Source: Amaurobius ferox (taxonomy: Eukaryota > Arthropoda > Arachnida > Araneae > Amaurobiidae). From it: a DNA stretch of 64,000 nucleotides. Within the stretch, counting starts at the first letter, position 1. The number at the start of each line of letters is the position of its first letter. The DNA lies in the NCBI GenBank assembly GCA_951213105.1, contig OX578144.1:86441015-86505014 (forward strand), given 5' to 3'. The notes beneath the pieces were generated by a model that saw only the letters and a list, made by a program, of their open reading frames with translations, searched no databases and was not told the DNA's origin. The translations under genes were made by a program, and so were the position numbers. This document shows, in pieces, positions 54,260 to 64,000 of the stretch.

Positions 54260-54830
54260 TGTTTAAGTCCATTTAAATGTGACCCTAAGGTAATTAAGAA
54301 ATAAGGCTGTAAATTAGCTTAATTTTGCCATTAGTAACCTGCAAAAATCGCTAATACGAGGGCGAATACTTAAGCTATTAGAATGTGGCAATGCCAAAAA
54401 TAAATCATAACTCATATGTTTCTGCTATACCAACTTGTGAATGATATAATTGTTTAGAAAATTGGTTTCTTTGAACGATAAAATGCATTGATGTTAAATG
54501 AAAACATTTTGAAAAACAAGAAAAATATTTAATTCGACACAAAAATATTCTATGAATTATTTTCTAAAAAATTAAGTACTAGCCTACATATAAGGATTTA
54601 TTTTCATTGCACATTTATTTTCTGCGTATAATGATCTAAATTTAATACAATGTATTTTAAATTTATTTTACTAAAAATATATTAAGCATTCGCAGCAATA
54701 ACAGTAATTTCTCAATTAAATATTAACTATTTTGGCTGGGAATATTTATTATACTGATTTAAAAAATGTTATAAGTGAAAATACCTGGCAATAAGTTGAG
54801 TGCTAATCATTCTTGAAACGCATCCATTCA
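54260..54830 (+). repeat. Family H repeat, copy 2
   Basis: See 53400-53760. Includes 'gtgaccctaaggtaattaag', 'atgatctaaatttaatacaa', 'ttattttactaaaaatatat' and 'ttaactattttggctggg'. Confidence 0.4.
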
Positions 54831-55059
54831 CACAGTTTAAAATAATTAATACACTCGCAGAAATATGTTTAGATCAAAAAATTATTTCTTTGTTAATTAT
54901 ACAGTCTTAATGTTTACGTCTGAACTGTCACAATAAAAATTCATGTATGATGTAAAATGCTATTAGTAACTCATATAAAATCCATCGCTTAACATCTTGC
55001 TGCATCTAAAATCCACTGTTAAATTAGTCTACCGACAACCGTACATAAAGTACCAGTCA

Positions 55060-55440
55060 TACGGTTCCCTCACTGCAAAGATCGTCACATGTGTGACAGT
55101 GACGCTGTAGTCACGTGACACCTGGGTCACAATGTGACATCATATTTGTGATTTCTATGCTGCGTTACGTATTAGTAACTTAGTATCTTCATTGTGACTA
55201 TATTCTGTGACGTTTCCACAATTTAATTAAAGCGTAACAATGTGATGGCATTACAATGGCAATTACAATGTGACGTCACAAACAAGTTAATATGCGAGGT
55301 CACAAACGACCATGAAAATGACCAAAATGACTTCGCTGTGACCTCAATATGACATTGTCGAGACGTACTGCGACGTCCTGTGACGTCTCAACGTCACAGT
55401 GTCACGTAAATCTTACGTCACTGTTAAAAAAATTGCTGTT
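55060..55440. repeat. Block saturated with GTCAC/GTGAC and CRE-type palindromes
   Basis: About 20 copies of GTCAC or GTGAC in 380 bp, including 'gtcacgtgac', 'tgtgacgtcac' (perfect CRE core TGACGTCA) and 'gtcacatgtgtgac'. The ends are 'cactgcaaagatcgtcac' and 'acgtcactgttaaaaaaattg'; no exact inverted termini. The style equals that of the AATATTGG MITE at 246-550: a short palindromic word repeated throughout. I interpret it as a MITE-like sequence, not an enhancer, but many CREB-type sites would be offered. Confidence 0.5.
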
Positions 55441-56097
55441 AGGGTTAGTGAATCGGAATAATATGGTATAAAATTTATTTTGGACATATTCCATAAATTT
55501 TACAATATTTGTGTATGATTATAAATGAGACATATTTGGAAAAAGTAATAAGTATCGGTTTAAAACAACTTTAGCTTATAAAACAGCTCAGGTTTATGCG
55601 TTTTTGCAAATTATTAAAATTTTCAAATCTGTAGAAAAGGTCAAGTGCTGAACACATAAATAGTTTTTCTATAATATACACAAAGTATTAAAATTTCAAA
55701 AGATTAAATTTATTTATTCAGTTCTTAAGATTTCAAAATTAGTTAATGCTATGTTATGTCTTATTAAATAAGTTAATTTTTAACAATATTTTGTTATTAT
55801 TCCTTTCAAGAAAATTATCCACGAGGTAATAAACTATAGCGGATATTTAAGAAGATATATCTTAAATGAATACTAAAGTTTTAAGTGACGTATGCTTAAC
55901 GGAGTTGCTAAAGGATCTGAGCATAGCCCGTAAGGTATTCTTAAAATACTTCACGAAAATGATTTCCTCGTGTAAAATCATAGCACAATTAAAAATGGAT
56001 ATTTTTTCTATATTAATAAAAAGTCCAGAAAGTCGGAGAAAGTGCCTTCCCTACAGCAAGATGAAAGGAATTTGTGTCGATTGTTTTCTGATGTATA

Positions 56098-57000
56098 ATA
56101 TTTTCCTTATGTAAATAATGTATAAGGAAAGAATTGTGACGGGGTCGAAAATTCGAATTCGAGTTTTCGACGGGAGAGCACGTTTCAAGCATCCCTGATC
56201 ACAAATCAAACATTTTTGAAGTGATGTCTGTGTGTGTGTGTGTGTCAGTGAGTCTGTGGAGACGATAACTGACGAACGAATGGACCGATTTGAACGAAAT
56301 TTGGTACAAAAATCACAATCTATAAACACTGGAAGTCTATTGCTTTTAGACGCAATCGAATGTTCAGAACCCCCCTAAATTTTCGAGTGAGATTTTGAAA
56401 AAATCGTCAAAAAATCAAAACCTTTAATAAAGTTACGCAAATAGACATTTCTTATGTAATTTTTCATTAGAAAACGATTGACATAAATTTTAGAACGTTA
56501 ACATAAACCGTTCTCGAGATATTCAACATTTAAAAAAAATTAAAAAGTTATAAAAAATAAAAAAAAATATTTCTTATCGAGAAACATGTTCACTTTTCAT
56601 ATGTAATACCATGCGATAAATTCGGTGACATCATTCTTGTAGATCTAGCTCGTTCCATGCATGGAAAAAGATATTTTGAGTAATACTTTTGTATTTGAAA
56701 GCCAATAGTTATTTATCTGCTGTGGGAATAACTTATTTCACCTTCCATAACGGTTGGCGAGATTTTGGCGACGAATTTGGCGGAATATCGCCAACTTTGC
56801 GACGTTTTTAATTGTTGCCAAATTAGCAAAAATCTTGCCAAATTGATAAAAATGACGCTAAATCAATGAAAATGACGACTCATTGAAGAAAATTCAATAT
56901 CTTGGAAAGAAATAAGTATCTACTATAAGAATAACATTTTTTAACTGTAAAAGTAGTAAATTCATTGCATTATATAAGGAGAATGTGTTGCCCACATCAT
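56098..57000 (+). mobile_element. E1 family element
   Basis: Plus orientation, complete: 'attttccttatgtaaataatg' start, short GT tract (56225-56245), 'gaacgaaatttggtac', GGCGA block (56756-56805), and 'gcattatataaggagaatgtg' with hairpin partner 'cccacatca'. The 55450-56097 stretch before it has no recognised feature. Confidence 0.7.
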
Positions 57001-57129
57001 ATTTTTTATATTTGCTGTGTAGGATGGAAAAATTTTTGTTAGGGAGGTAATTATTTCACGAATATCATATATATCTGTGAATTTGAGACTTATTTCATAT
57101 TATACCTATAATTAATATTACCTGCAATT

Positions 57130-57480
57130 AATATTACCTGTAACTAAGATTGCCTCCTATAATTTATATTGTCTCATCTAAGCTATATCTATAGTATATT
57201 CTAAGAAATAGATGTTTCAAGAGGAAAGCAAATTTTTGAAACGGAAGTGATCCAAATCGGAAATTGAAATCCTTAGGAAGTCCTTTTATTCCCCTTTAGA
57301 ATTTGATGCTAAATCCATATCAGCTATTATCTAAACTTTATCTATAGATAATCCCAAGAAAGAGACTTTAGAACAGACATTTTTGAACCAGAAGTCGCAA
57401 AGAAATCGGAAGAAAATATTCGTAATAAACCACCACCTTACTTCCTCCAGAATGCACTGCTATATCCCCATCAATTAGCA
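57130..57480 (+). repeat. Diverged ~175-bp tandem repeats, split by a MITE
   Basis: Two units share 'atctaa.ctatatctata.t.at.c.aagaa.aga', 'acatttttgaaac.gaagt', 'aaatcgga' and 'gcta.atcc'. A third, more diverged unit lies beyond the MITE at 58350-58610 ('gaaccaaaaattggaaaagt'). Confidence 0.45.
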
Positions 57481-57482
57481 TA

Positions 57483-58347
57483 CAGGGTGTCCCAAAAAGA
57501 GTGAAACGCGTTTTAATTCTTTACCTGCTGGAGGTAAGTGGGCAATGTAAATTGTAAAAATGTTGAAAGTAAGGTAGGAAATAAGACTATGGCAATGAAA
57601 TAGTCCTCTCATTTATTTTTTAAAAAAATACGGTTTTTAAATTTTTATACGACCCCCTTAGACAAATTTGATCAATCAGAATTTTTTTTTTATTTTTAAT
57701 GCAACAAGACCATCACAAAAATTGCACATCTGTATCTTTACAATCGAGAGAGTTATATTTAATTGAAAATTGAACATTATGAATGGGGACCATATATCAA
57801 ATAAGAAATGTAAATTTGTGAGATATCACAAAAAAGATAAAACCGGATGATAATTTTAATTATGTGCCCTAACCGCGTAGTACCACTGCTTTATATGATC
57901 TCTGTGTAATGCTTTATTTAGATGCATTTGTGAGAAACAATTTTGGCTCATATCAACGTATTTTTCATCTAAACGATTTCCATCGTCAATTTGTTTATGA
58001 TCCCCATTTTCACTGATGAAACAGCCTTTCACATAATACGGAAAAATGACATAAGTCAGATTCCTTCCTTTATCATAATTCAGTTGATATTAAAGAGGCA
58101 GATATGTGGGTTTTCTTTAACGATCTTGTTGCATTAAGAACATAAATTTTCTGATTGACCAAATTTGTCTATGGGGATCGTATAAAAATGTTAAAAGTTG
58201 TAACTTTTTGAAAATTAATCGGAGGACTATTTCATTAACGTAGTCTTATTTCCTATCTTACTTTCAACATTTTTGCAATTTACATTGCCCACTTATCTCC
58301 AACAGGTAAAGAATTAAAGCGCGTTTCAATCTTTTTGGGACACAATG
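57483..58347. mobile_element. Foldback MITE with CAGGGTGTCCC ends and ~215-bp inverted arms
   Basis: The left end 'cagggtgtcccaaaaagagt' and the right end 'tctttttgggacacaatg' are inverted, each flanked by TA (57481-57482, 58348-58349). Inverted similarity extends over about 215 bp per arm ('gaaagtaaggtaggaaataag' vs 'ttatttcctatcttactttc'). The 400-bp centre is unrelated and non-coding. TA duplication and CAGGG ends suggest a Tc1/mariner-superfamily relative. Confidence 0.8.
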
Positions 58348-58789
58348 TATATCAGTTATATTTATAACAAATTTTATTTCTAACTGCCAATTTGAAGAAA
58401 TAGAATAAAAAGTCTGAAGTAAAATGAAAAATTTTGAACCAAAAATTGGAAAAGTTCCGAAAGTAGATATCTTCAGCAAACTTCTCAACTCCCAAAAGAA
58501 TTTCATACTGAATCCATAACGTTCTTCTTCCTAGCTTTTTTATAGTACATTTTGAGAAATTAAATGTTTTAAGGCAAACTTTCATCAAAGGCATAAGTAT
58601 GGTAAAATTAACTCCCCCAACAATAACATATGTTTACATACAGGTATGTTATATAATACTGACAAAAATATTTTCCAAGAGAAAACTTTTCAACTTTAAG
58701 TATTATATGATTAATACCAAACTCCATTCTTTCAATTTGGACATACTTTGAAATCAGACGAAAACTAGTAAAATAGTTTTAACAAGCAT

Positions 58790-59075
58790 TTCTTTTACAA
58801 GTTTGTATTATCCTACAAGGTGACAATCGAATTGTTATTAGAAATCTTTTGTTGACACGTGTTCTTAAGCTTGAATGTACTTTGTTTAGCCACACGATTT
58901 TCTATACTGATTTGATGGCATGAGAATTTCGACAACTTTATTTAATCTCTGGCGAGACATGTCTCTTCTTTATTGTATGAGCAAACAGTTTTATATTAAG
59001 AGAATAGTTTATATGTCTTGTGTCTTTCCCCAATGTGAGAGAGATATCATCTATAAACTTGTACAGAGAAATAAA
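58790..59075 (+). repeat. Family F copy 4
   Basis: 'gttattagaaat', 'tgacacgtgttcttaag', 'gatttgatggc', 'caactttatttaatctctgg', 'tataaacttgtacagagaaa'. See 820-1095. The 65-codon frame here is not supported. Confidence 0.5.
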
Positions 59076-59175
59076 GGCAACGTTGTTAAAGAAAGGTTAA
59101 CATGCTTCAGAACTTGACAAGAGTGTTGAAAATAAAAGCAAGAAAGATAATTTACGCAGAAAGCATTGTATATGA

Positions 59176-59604
59176 AACACTTTGTAACTGAAAATCAAAT
59201 GTATTTAAACTTCTCTAAAATGTGAAAAATTCAGCGGCGATATACATTACTGACGTAATTTATTATAGTTGAAAACTTAAAACTTCATCGAGAAAACAAT
59301 GCTAGTTACACAAAATGAACTTTATTCCAATGATGCCATCTAAATATTAATCATCTGCCTCTCTATATAAAATCAATAAATATTTCATTCATATCAATTA
59401 TATTCCTGACTCCAGTACTAAATAAATTTGCGTGAAAAAATTAAGCAATTCTTACACAACGCATCTTACAATCATTTGTTTATATTCTGAATCCATTAAA
59501 ATTTGACTTCGTTGTAGAAATAATCAAAGTTTGATGGTCATTTAAACTCAAAATTATTGTAACTGCGTTGGCACAGAATATAAATGCACAGAAAACACTA
59601 AAAA
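59176..59604 (+). mobile_element. E2 copy D1, left part
   Basis: 'aacactttgtaactg' start, 'aaaacttcatcgagaaaa', 'ttcgttgtagaaataatcaaa'. Interrupted by a minus-strand E1 at 59605 and resumed at 60553. Confidence 0.65.
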
Positions 59605-60387
59605 AAAATCTGATGTCAGCAATACATGACTTTCCTTATATAATGTAATGAATTAACTACTTTTACAGTAAAAAAAAAAGGCTTTTCTTATAGTAGATAC
59701 TAATATTCTTTCCAAGATATTGAATTCTCGACAATTAGTCGTCATTTTCATTGGTTTAGCGTCATTTTTATCCATTTGGCGAGATTTTCGTTAATTTGGC
59801 AACATTTCAAAAAGTCGCCAAGTTGGCGATATTCCGCCAAATTCGTCGCTAAAATCTCGCCAAGCGTTATGGACGAAGAAATAAGTTATTCTTACAGCAG
59901 ACAAATGACTATTGGCGTTCAAATACAAACGTATTACTCAAAGTATCTTTTTACATGAATGGAATGAGCTAGATCCACGAGAATGATGTCACCCAATTTA
60001 ACGTATGGTATTACATATGAAAAGTGAACATGTTTCTCAATAGGAAATATATTTTTTTATTTCATATGACTTTTCGATAATTTTTTTTTAAAATGTGCAA
60101 TATCTCGAGAACGGTTCGTGTTAGCGTTCTAAAATTTATGCCAATCGTTTTCTAATGAAAAATTACATAAGAAATGTCTATTTGCGTAACTTTATTAGAG
60201 GTTTTGATTTTTTGACGATTTTTTCAAAATTTCATTCGAAAATTTACGGGGGTTCTGAACATTCGATTGCGTATAAAAACAATAGGCTTCCAGTGTTTAC
60301 GGATTGTGACTTTTGTACCAAATTTGGTTCGAATTGGTCCATTCGTTCGTCAGGTATCGTCTCCACAGGCTCACTGGCACACACATA

Positions 60388-60425
<38 letters not shown>

Positions 60426-60552
60426 TCTCTTAAGAAATGTTCGATTCGTGATCAGGGATGCTTGAAACGTGTTCTCTCGTCGAAAACTCGAATTCGAATT
60501 TTCGACCCCGTCACAATACTTTCCTTATACATTATGTATATAAGGAAAGTAA
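59605..60552 (-). mobile_element. E1 family element inserted in E2, minus strand, full length
   Basis: 'aatctgatgtcagcaatac' at the left, GGCGA block (59780-59865) well preserved ('ttggcgagatttt', 'cgccaagttggcg'), 'gagaacggttcg', (CA)n (about 60380-60420), and 'cattatgtatataaggaaag' at the right. A second independent E1-into-E2 insertion, at a different E2 position from the one at 29 kb. Confidence 0.75.
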
Positions 60553-60960
60553 TAAACGGTTTTATGACGGATGCAACAGTGAATATAAATGTCAAAGAAC
60601 TTTAAAAATCACGATTATTAGACTACGAAAGAAAGACGGATGGGATATTCTATTTTGAATTGGGTCACGTGATCTGTTCATATAATATGGGTGTAATTAT
60701 TATTATTATTGTTTTTACTTAAATAACTGCCTAACATATTTTACTGAATTTGTTCTTGTATATTTGACGGGATAATTTGAATATTTCCTAAAAGTTTTGA
60801 AGCAATTTGTGAATTTTAACTTAGCTTAAAAAATATTTGAAAAATTAAGTCACATATTAGGGTTCAATATATTTCATTTTTTCAACCCGGGCACAATCCA
60901 AAACTAATTGCGTGATATTATACATTAACTTTCCCGTATGTTGCATTCCAGTATTTTTTA
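60553..60960 (+). mobile_element. E2 copy D1, right part, truncated
   Basis: 'acggttttatgacggatgcaa', 'gtcacgtgatc', 'gggataatttgaatatttcc', 'gggcacaatccaaaactaatt'. Lacks the GACAGACAG tract and terminal repeat. A short minus-oriented E2 end ('gttggaaagtgtttcataat') follows at about 61062-61085. Confidence 0.55.
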
Positions 60961-61511
60961 AATTATTATTTGGATTATTTGATATCATATCTTCTAAATC
61001 ATATATTTTGAAATCATCTTTTAAATCATCATATTTTTCAAATTATCATTGGCATTTCCGTTGGAAAGTGTTTCATAATCAATGATTAATGCATGAGTAA
61101 TATTTCTTGTCCAATATAGCTAGATTTTTAGCTTTACGCAGATAATTTATAAAAATCATAATTAATAAACTTATGACTCCAGAAAAATAAACTTTTTTGA
61201 GTGTGTAATATTCAAAGAAACACCTGTTAAACTATAAGAAGGTCGGATTGCTAGTCAATTTTACATATCGAAATTTTTAAATGGATAATTTGTTCAAAAC
61301 ACGAAGAGTATGTTCTGTTTAAAAATTCACAAAAATTTCTCTCTGAATTGCACCGATTTCGTTTAAAGTTTGTTTGAAAGAGAATTATTTGATCTTTTTT
61401 ATGATGTTAAAACAAAAATTTTGAAATACTATTTTTTATCACTCTAACTGAAGCTTCAACATTTAATAATAAAGCAAGAAAGTTCAATCATGCATAAAAA
61501 ATTGATTATGA

Positions 61512-62457
61512 AACACTTTCCAACTGAAATGCAATTTTATTTAAACATCTCTAAAATACGATATATTTAGCGCTGATATATTTTAAATGATCACAGTACT
61601 TAAGTAATTTATTATATTTGAAAACTTCAAACTTCATCGAGAAAAATGAACTGTTTTCAAATGACGTCATCGAAATATAAATCGTCTGTCTCTCTATGTA
61701 AACGCAATGAATATTTCATTAATATCACTTTTATTCCAGACACCATAGCTAAATAATTTTGCGTGTAAAAAAATTAAGCAATCCCTATACACCTGATTTT
61801 AGAATCTCTTGATTTGTATACTTTCTTCATATGTTAAAATTAGGCTTCGTTGTAGAAATATCGAAATTTATTGATAATTTGAGGTAACAAATATTGTAAT
61901 TGCTTTCGCACAGAATTGAGGTACACAGATAATAGGCAAAAATAAAGCGGTTTTATGACGGATACAGCACTAAATATGAAATTAAACGATCTTTAAGCTT
62001 CACGACCTTTACACAGCGTAAAAAAAGGATGCCATTATTTATTTTCAATGTGTCACGTGAGCTCTTGATATATCATGAGTGTAATTATTATTTCAATTTC
62101 TATTTAAAAAAATATCCAAGATAGTTTGCTGAAATTTTTTGAAAATATTTTATGTGATAATTTGAACATTTCCTAACATTATTGAAATAATTTGTGAATT
62201 TTAACTTTGCTTAAGAAATGTTTGAAAAATTAAGTCCCATAGAGTTCACAGCATTTCATTTTAACCAGGGTTAAATCAGAAACTAATTGGGTGACACTAA
62301 TCATTTTCATTCCCATATGTCCCACAGACCGTCTCAACAACATACTAAAATTTGATTTTGATAAATCCATTTTTACGGCATTAACCGCACGAACGGTCAG
62401 ACAGACAGAGAGAATGACCAAAGTCATAAACACTTTTCAACTATATTGGAAAGTGTT
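61512..62457 (+). mobile_element. E2 family element, copy D2, full length
   Basis: Start AACACTTTCCAACT (61512), end 'ttggaaagtgtt' (62457), a 12-bp inverted terminus AACACTTTCCAA. Interior: 'caaatgacgtcatcgaaat', 'gtcacgtgagctc', 'cagacagacagagagaatga', 'cataaacacttttcaac'. 946 bp, the best full-length example of the family. No coding sequence. Confidence 0.7.
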
Positions 62458-63200
62458 AAAAAAAGCTGATCTAATAATTGGCTAGGCAAAAGTGTGAATT
62501 TGTGTACTTTCAACAATAAAATGAATCACAACTTAAAGTGCAGAGCAGATACTAAAAACATACACATGTATCAAAAATCAATGGATCCCATGACCAGGAT
62601 ACCAAATCTGCGCAGATTAAATCGGCCAAACACCCTATTTCTAAGGCTTTTTATGAGTATGTTTAAATTTTGTTTCTCTGTTTCACATTTTTCTGCAAGT
62701 TGAATTTATATACGCTGCCTTTTAATTTTTTTTTCTTATTTCATTGTCGTGTTCTATTTTTATTTATCTCTTTTTCTTCCTTTTATTTCCCTTTCAACAC
62801 AGTCGGTGGTGCCACTATATTGGTTTCCGCCCGTTAGCCATTTTCTGTTTAAACAGATTAACATGCTCTCATTTAAGTGTTCCATTTTTGGACTGATGCG
62901 TTGAAGAAGAATATTCCTTGAATTCTGAAACGCATGTATGAATTTTATCTATAGTAGCGCTGCATTTTATGTGGTGATCCAGGTTATAAATAATCGATTG
63001 AGTAACGGTTGGTGAAGTCGTAATTAAATAGTAGTATCACTAATTATCACATTGTCTGGTTTGCTTTTCCATTAAGTTGTAAGTGCCGAACTGTGCGCTG
63101 TCTCACAATAAACTGATTTACAATGATGAGGCTTTAAAGAAGAATATAAATATGTATCTGATGTTATGAAAATGATGTTTAATTTTTATCCATGTTCGGA
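62458..63200. other. No gene seen
   Basis: AT-rich sequence with a T-rich stretch at 62718-62800. The 69-codon frame at 62494 has no recognisable motif. Confidence 0.55.
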
Positions 63201-63205
63201 TTTCA

Positions 63206-63275
63206 ATAAATTAGACTAATAGCCATCTGTAAATCAGTCTAATTGCCATCTGTAAATTAGACTAATTGCCATTGA
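63206..63275. repeat. ~25-bp tandem repeat
   Basis: Three imperfect copies of 'agtctaattgccatctgtaa' + 'attag'. Confidence 0.75.
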
Positions 63276-63281
63276 TAAATC

Positions 63282-63680
63282 TTTATGCTGAAGAGAGCTA
63301 TTTTGATGGGGATCTGCAATTTAAAGTGACTACTGAACCATATTCTTGCAATCCTTTATGCTAACAAGAGATACATTTATTGGTACCTGTACTTTGAAGT
63401 GGCTGCCCAACAGTATTTTGGCAGTTCTTTTTATGCTGACGAGAGCAACTGTGAGTAACTGTAGTTTAAAGTGAGTAACTGAAGTTTAAAGAGAGTAACA
63501 GTAGTTTAAAGTGGCATTCAAACCATATTTTGGTAGTTCTTTTTATGCTGGTAAGAGCTACTTTCATTGGGATCTGCAATTTAAAGTACCTCTCGAATCA
63601 TATTTCGTCAGGTCTTATTATACTGACAAGTGCTCTTTTGATTGGGATCTGCAGTTCCAAGTGGCTGCAAAACCATTGTG
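63282..63680. repeat. ~74-bp minisatellite, about five units
   Basis: Units start at about 63282, 63352, 63426, 63538 and 63612 with 'tctttttatgctgacgagag', followed by 'gggatctgcaatttaaagtg'. The third unit is enlarged by a triplication of 'gagtaactgtagtttaaa' (about 63450-63510). The 76-codon frame here is a repeat artefact. 63690-64000 shows no feature. Confidence 0.85.
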
Positions 63681-64000
63681 AATATGTATTCATACTCAAA
63701 GATATCTTTCCATACCTGAAATTCAATTTCTGCTGTTTTGGATATAAGACTAGAACGTAAACTCTTTGGCAAGGGTTTGGCTTTGTAGCTTCTCTAGAAT
63801 GTTCCCTACAGTTAGACGATTTTTACAACTCTTAGGAATTATCTTGTTATGAAATTTCTTAATTAGAAAATTTTAACTAAACATTTTTTGACTAAAAAAC
63901 TGCTTTTTACAAACTTTTTCTTTGTAGTAAAGAAATATCAATGATATTTTTCAATATAAGTCAAGAAAAGTGTGAGACCAGAAATAGATCTCACACTTTG

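Overview
This window looks like intergenic and intronic DNA from a large, AT-rich, repeat-loaded animal genome. An arthropod is certain in style, and an arachnid, probably a spider, is most likely. That inference rests on the mix of Tc1/mariner transposase relics, a gypsy-type LTR retrotransposon, non-autonomous Helitrons, and a SINE family whose head is 5S rRNA. I see no complete host protein-coding gene. The only candidates are two or three short plus-strand pieces with good splice signals (41440-41480, 50102-50139, 50745-50951) that could be the last exons of one gene with a TE-filled intron.

Layout. 1-1400: a 305-bp palindrome-rich MITE and old repeat sequence. 1656-18810: a nest. Head-to-tail Helitron-like units, each built from ~150-bp internal repeats and ending in a CCGTTGA/TCAACGG hairpin plus CTAG, were invaded by an 11.1-kb minus-strand gypsy element (5275-16376). 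That element was later invaded by a 5S-headed SINE (9197-9595). The gypsy copy has two near-identical LTRs, so it is young, but it is dead: stops, a frameshift and the SINE break its single long reading frame. 18811-20215: a TAA microsatellite and three ~472-bp tandem units. 20711-21589: a second non-autonomous Helitron. 21.8-25.6 kb: old dispersed repeats, a TTGACTTA minisatellite and a second 5S-SINE.

25.6-31.0 kb, 38.4-39.6 kb and 59-62.5 kb carry two interleaved families. One (called E1 here) is ~0.9-1 kb with a GT tract, subterminal inverted repeats and a terminal hairpin. The other (E2) is ~1 kb with AACACTTTCC termini. E1 has jumped into E2 at least twice, and two E1 copies sit head to tail. 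Between them lie a TTAA-flanked Kolobok/Mutator-type transposon (31438-33077) with a transposase remnant, a CAGGG-ended mariner-like deletion derivative (34098-34580), a LINE 3' end with RNase H (about 34900-35858) and a Tc1 pseudogene (about 38013-38435).

40-57 kb holds the candidate exons, two tRNA-like units, further SINEs including a locus hit repeatedly at one target, diverged repeat pairs and a 400-bp block saturated with GTCAC/GTGAC. 57-64 kb has a foldback CAGGGTGTCCC MITE, more E1/E2 copies and a ~74-bp minisatellite near the right end.

The elements are linked by parasitism and nesting, not by a shared pathway. Insertion order can be read directly: Helitron array, then gypsy, then 5S-SINE; E2, then E1; old E1, then tRNA-SINE. 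Coordinates of repeat edges were read by eye and may be off by several bases. Family assignments rest on remembered motifs, not on database searches.
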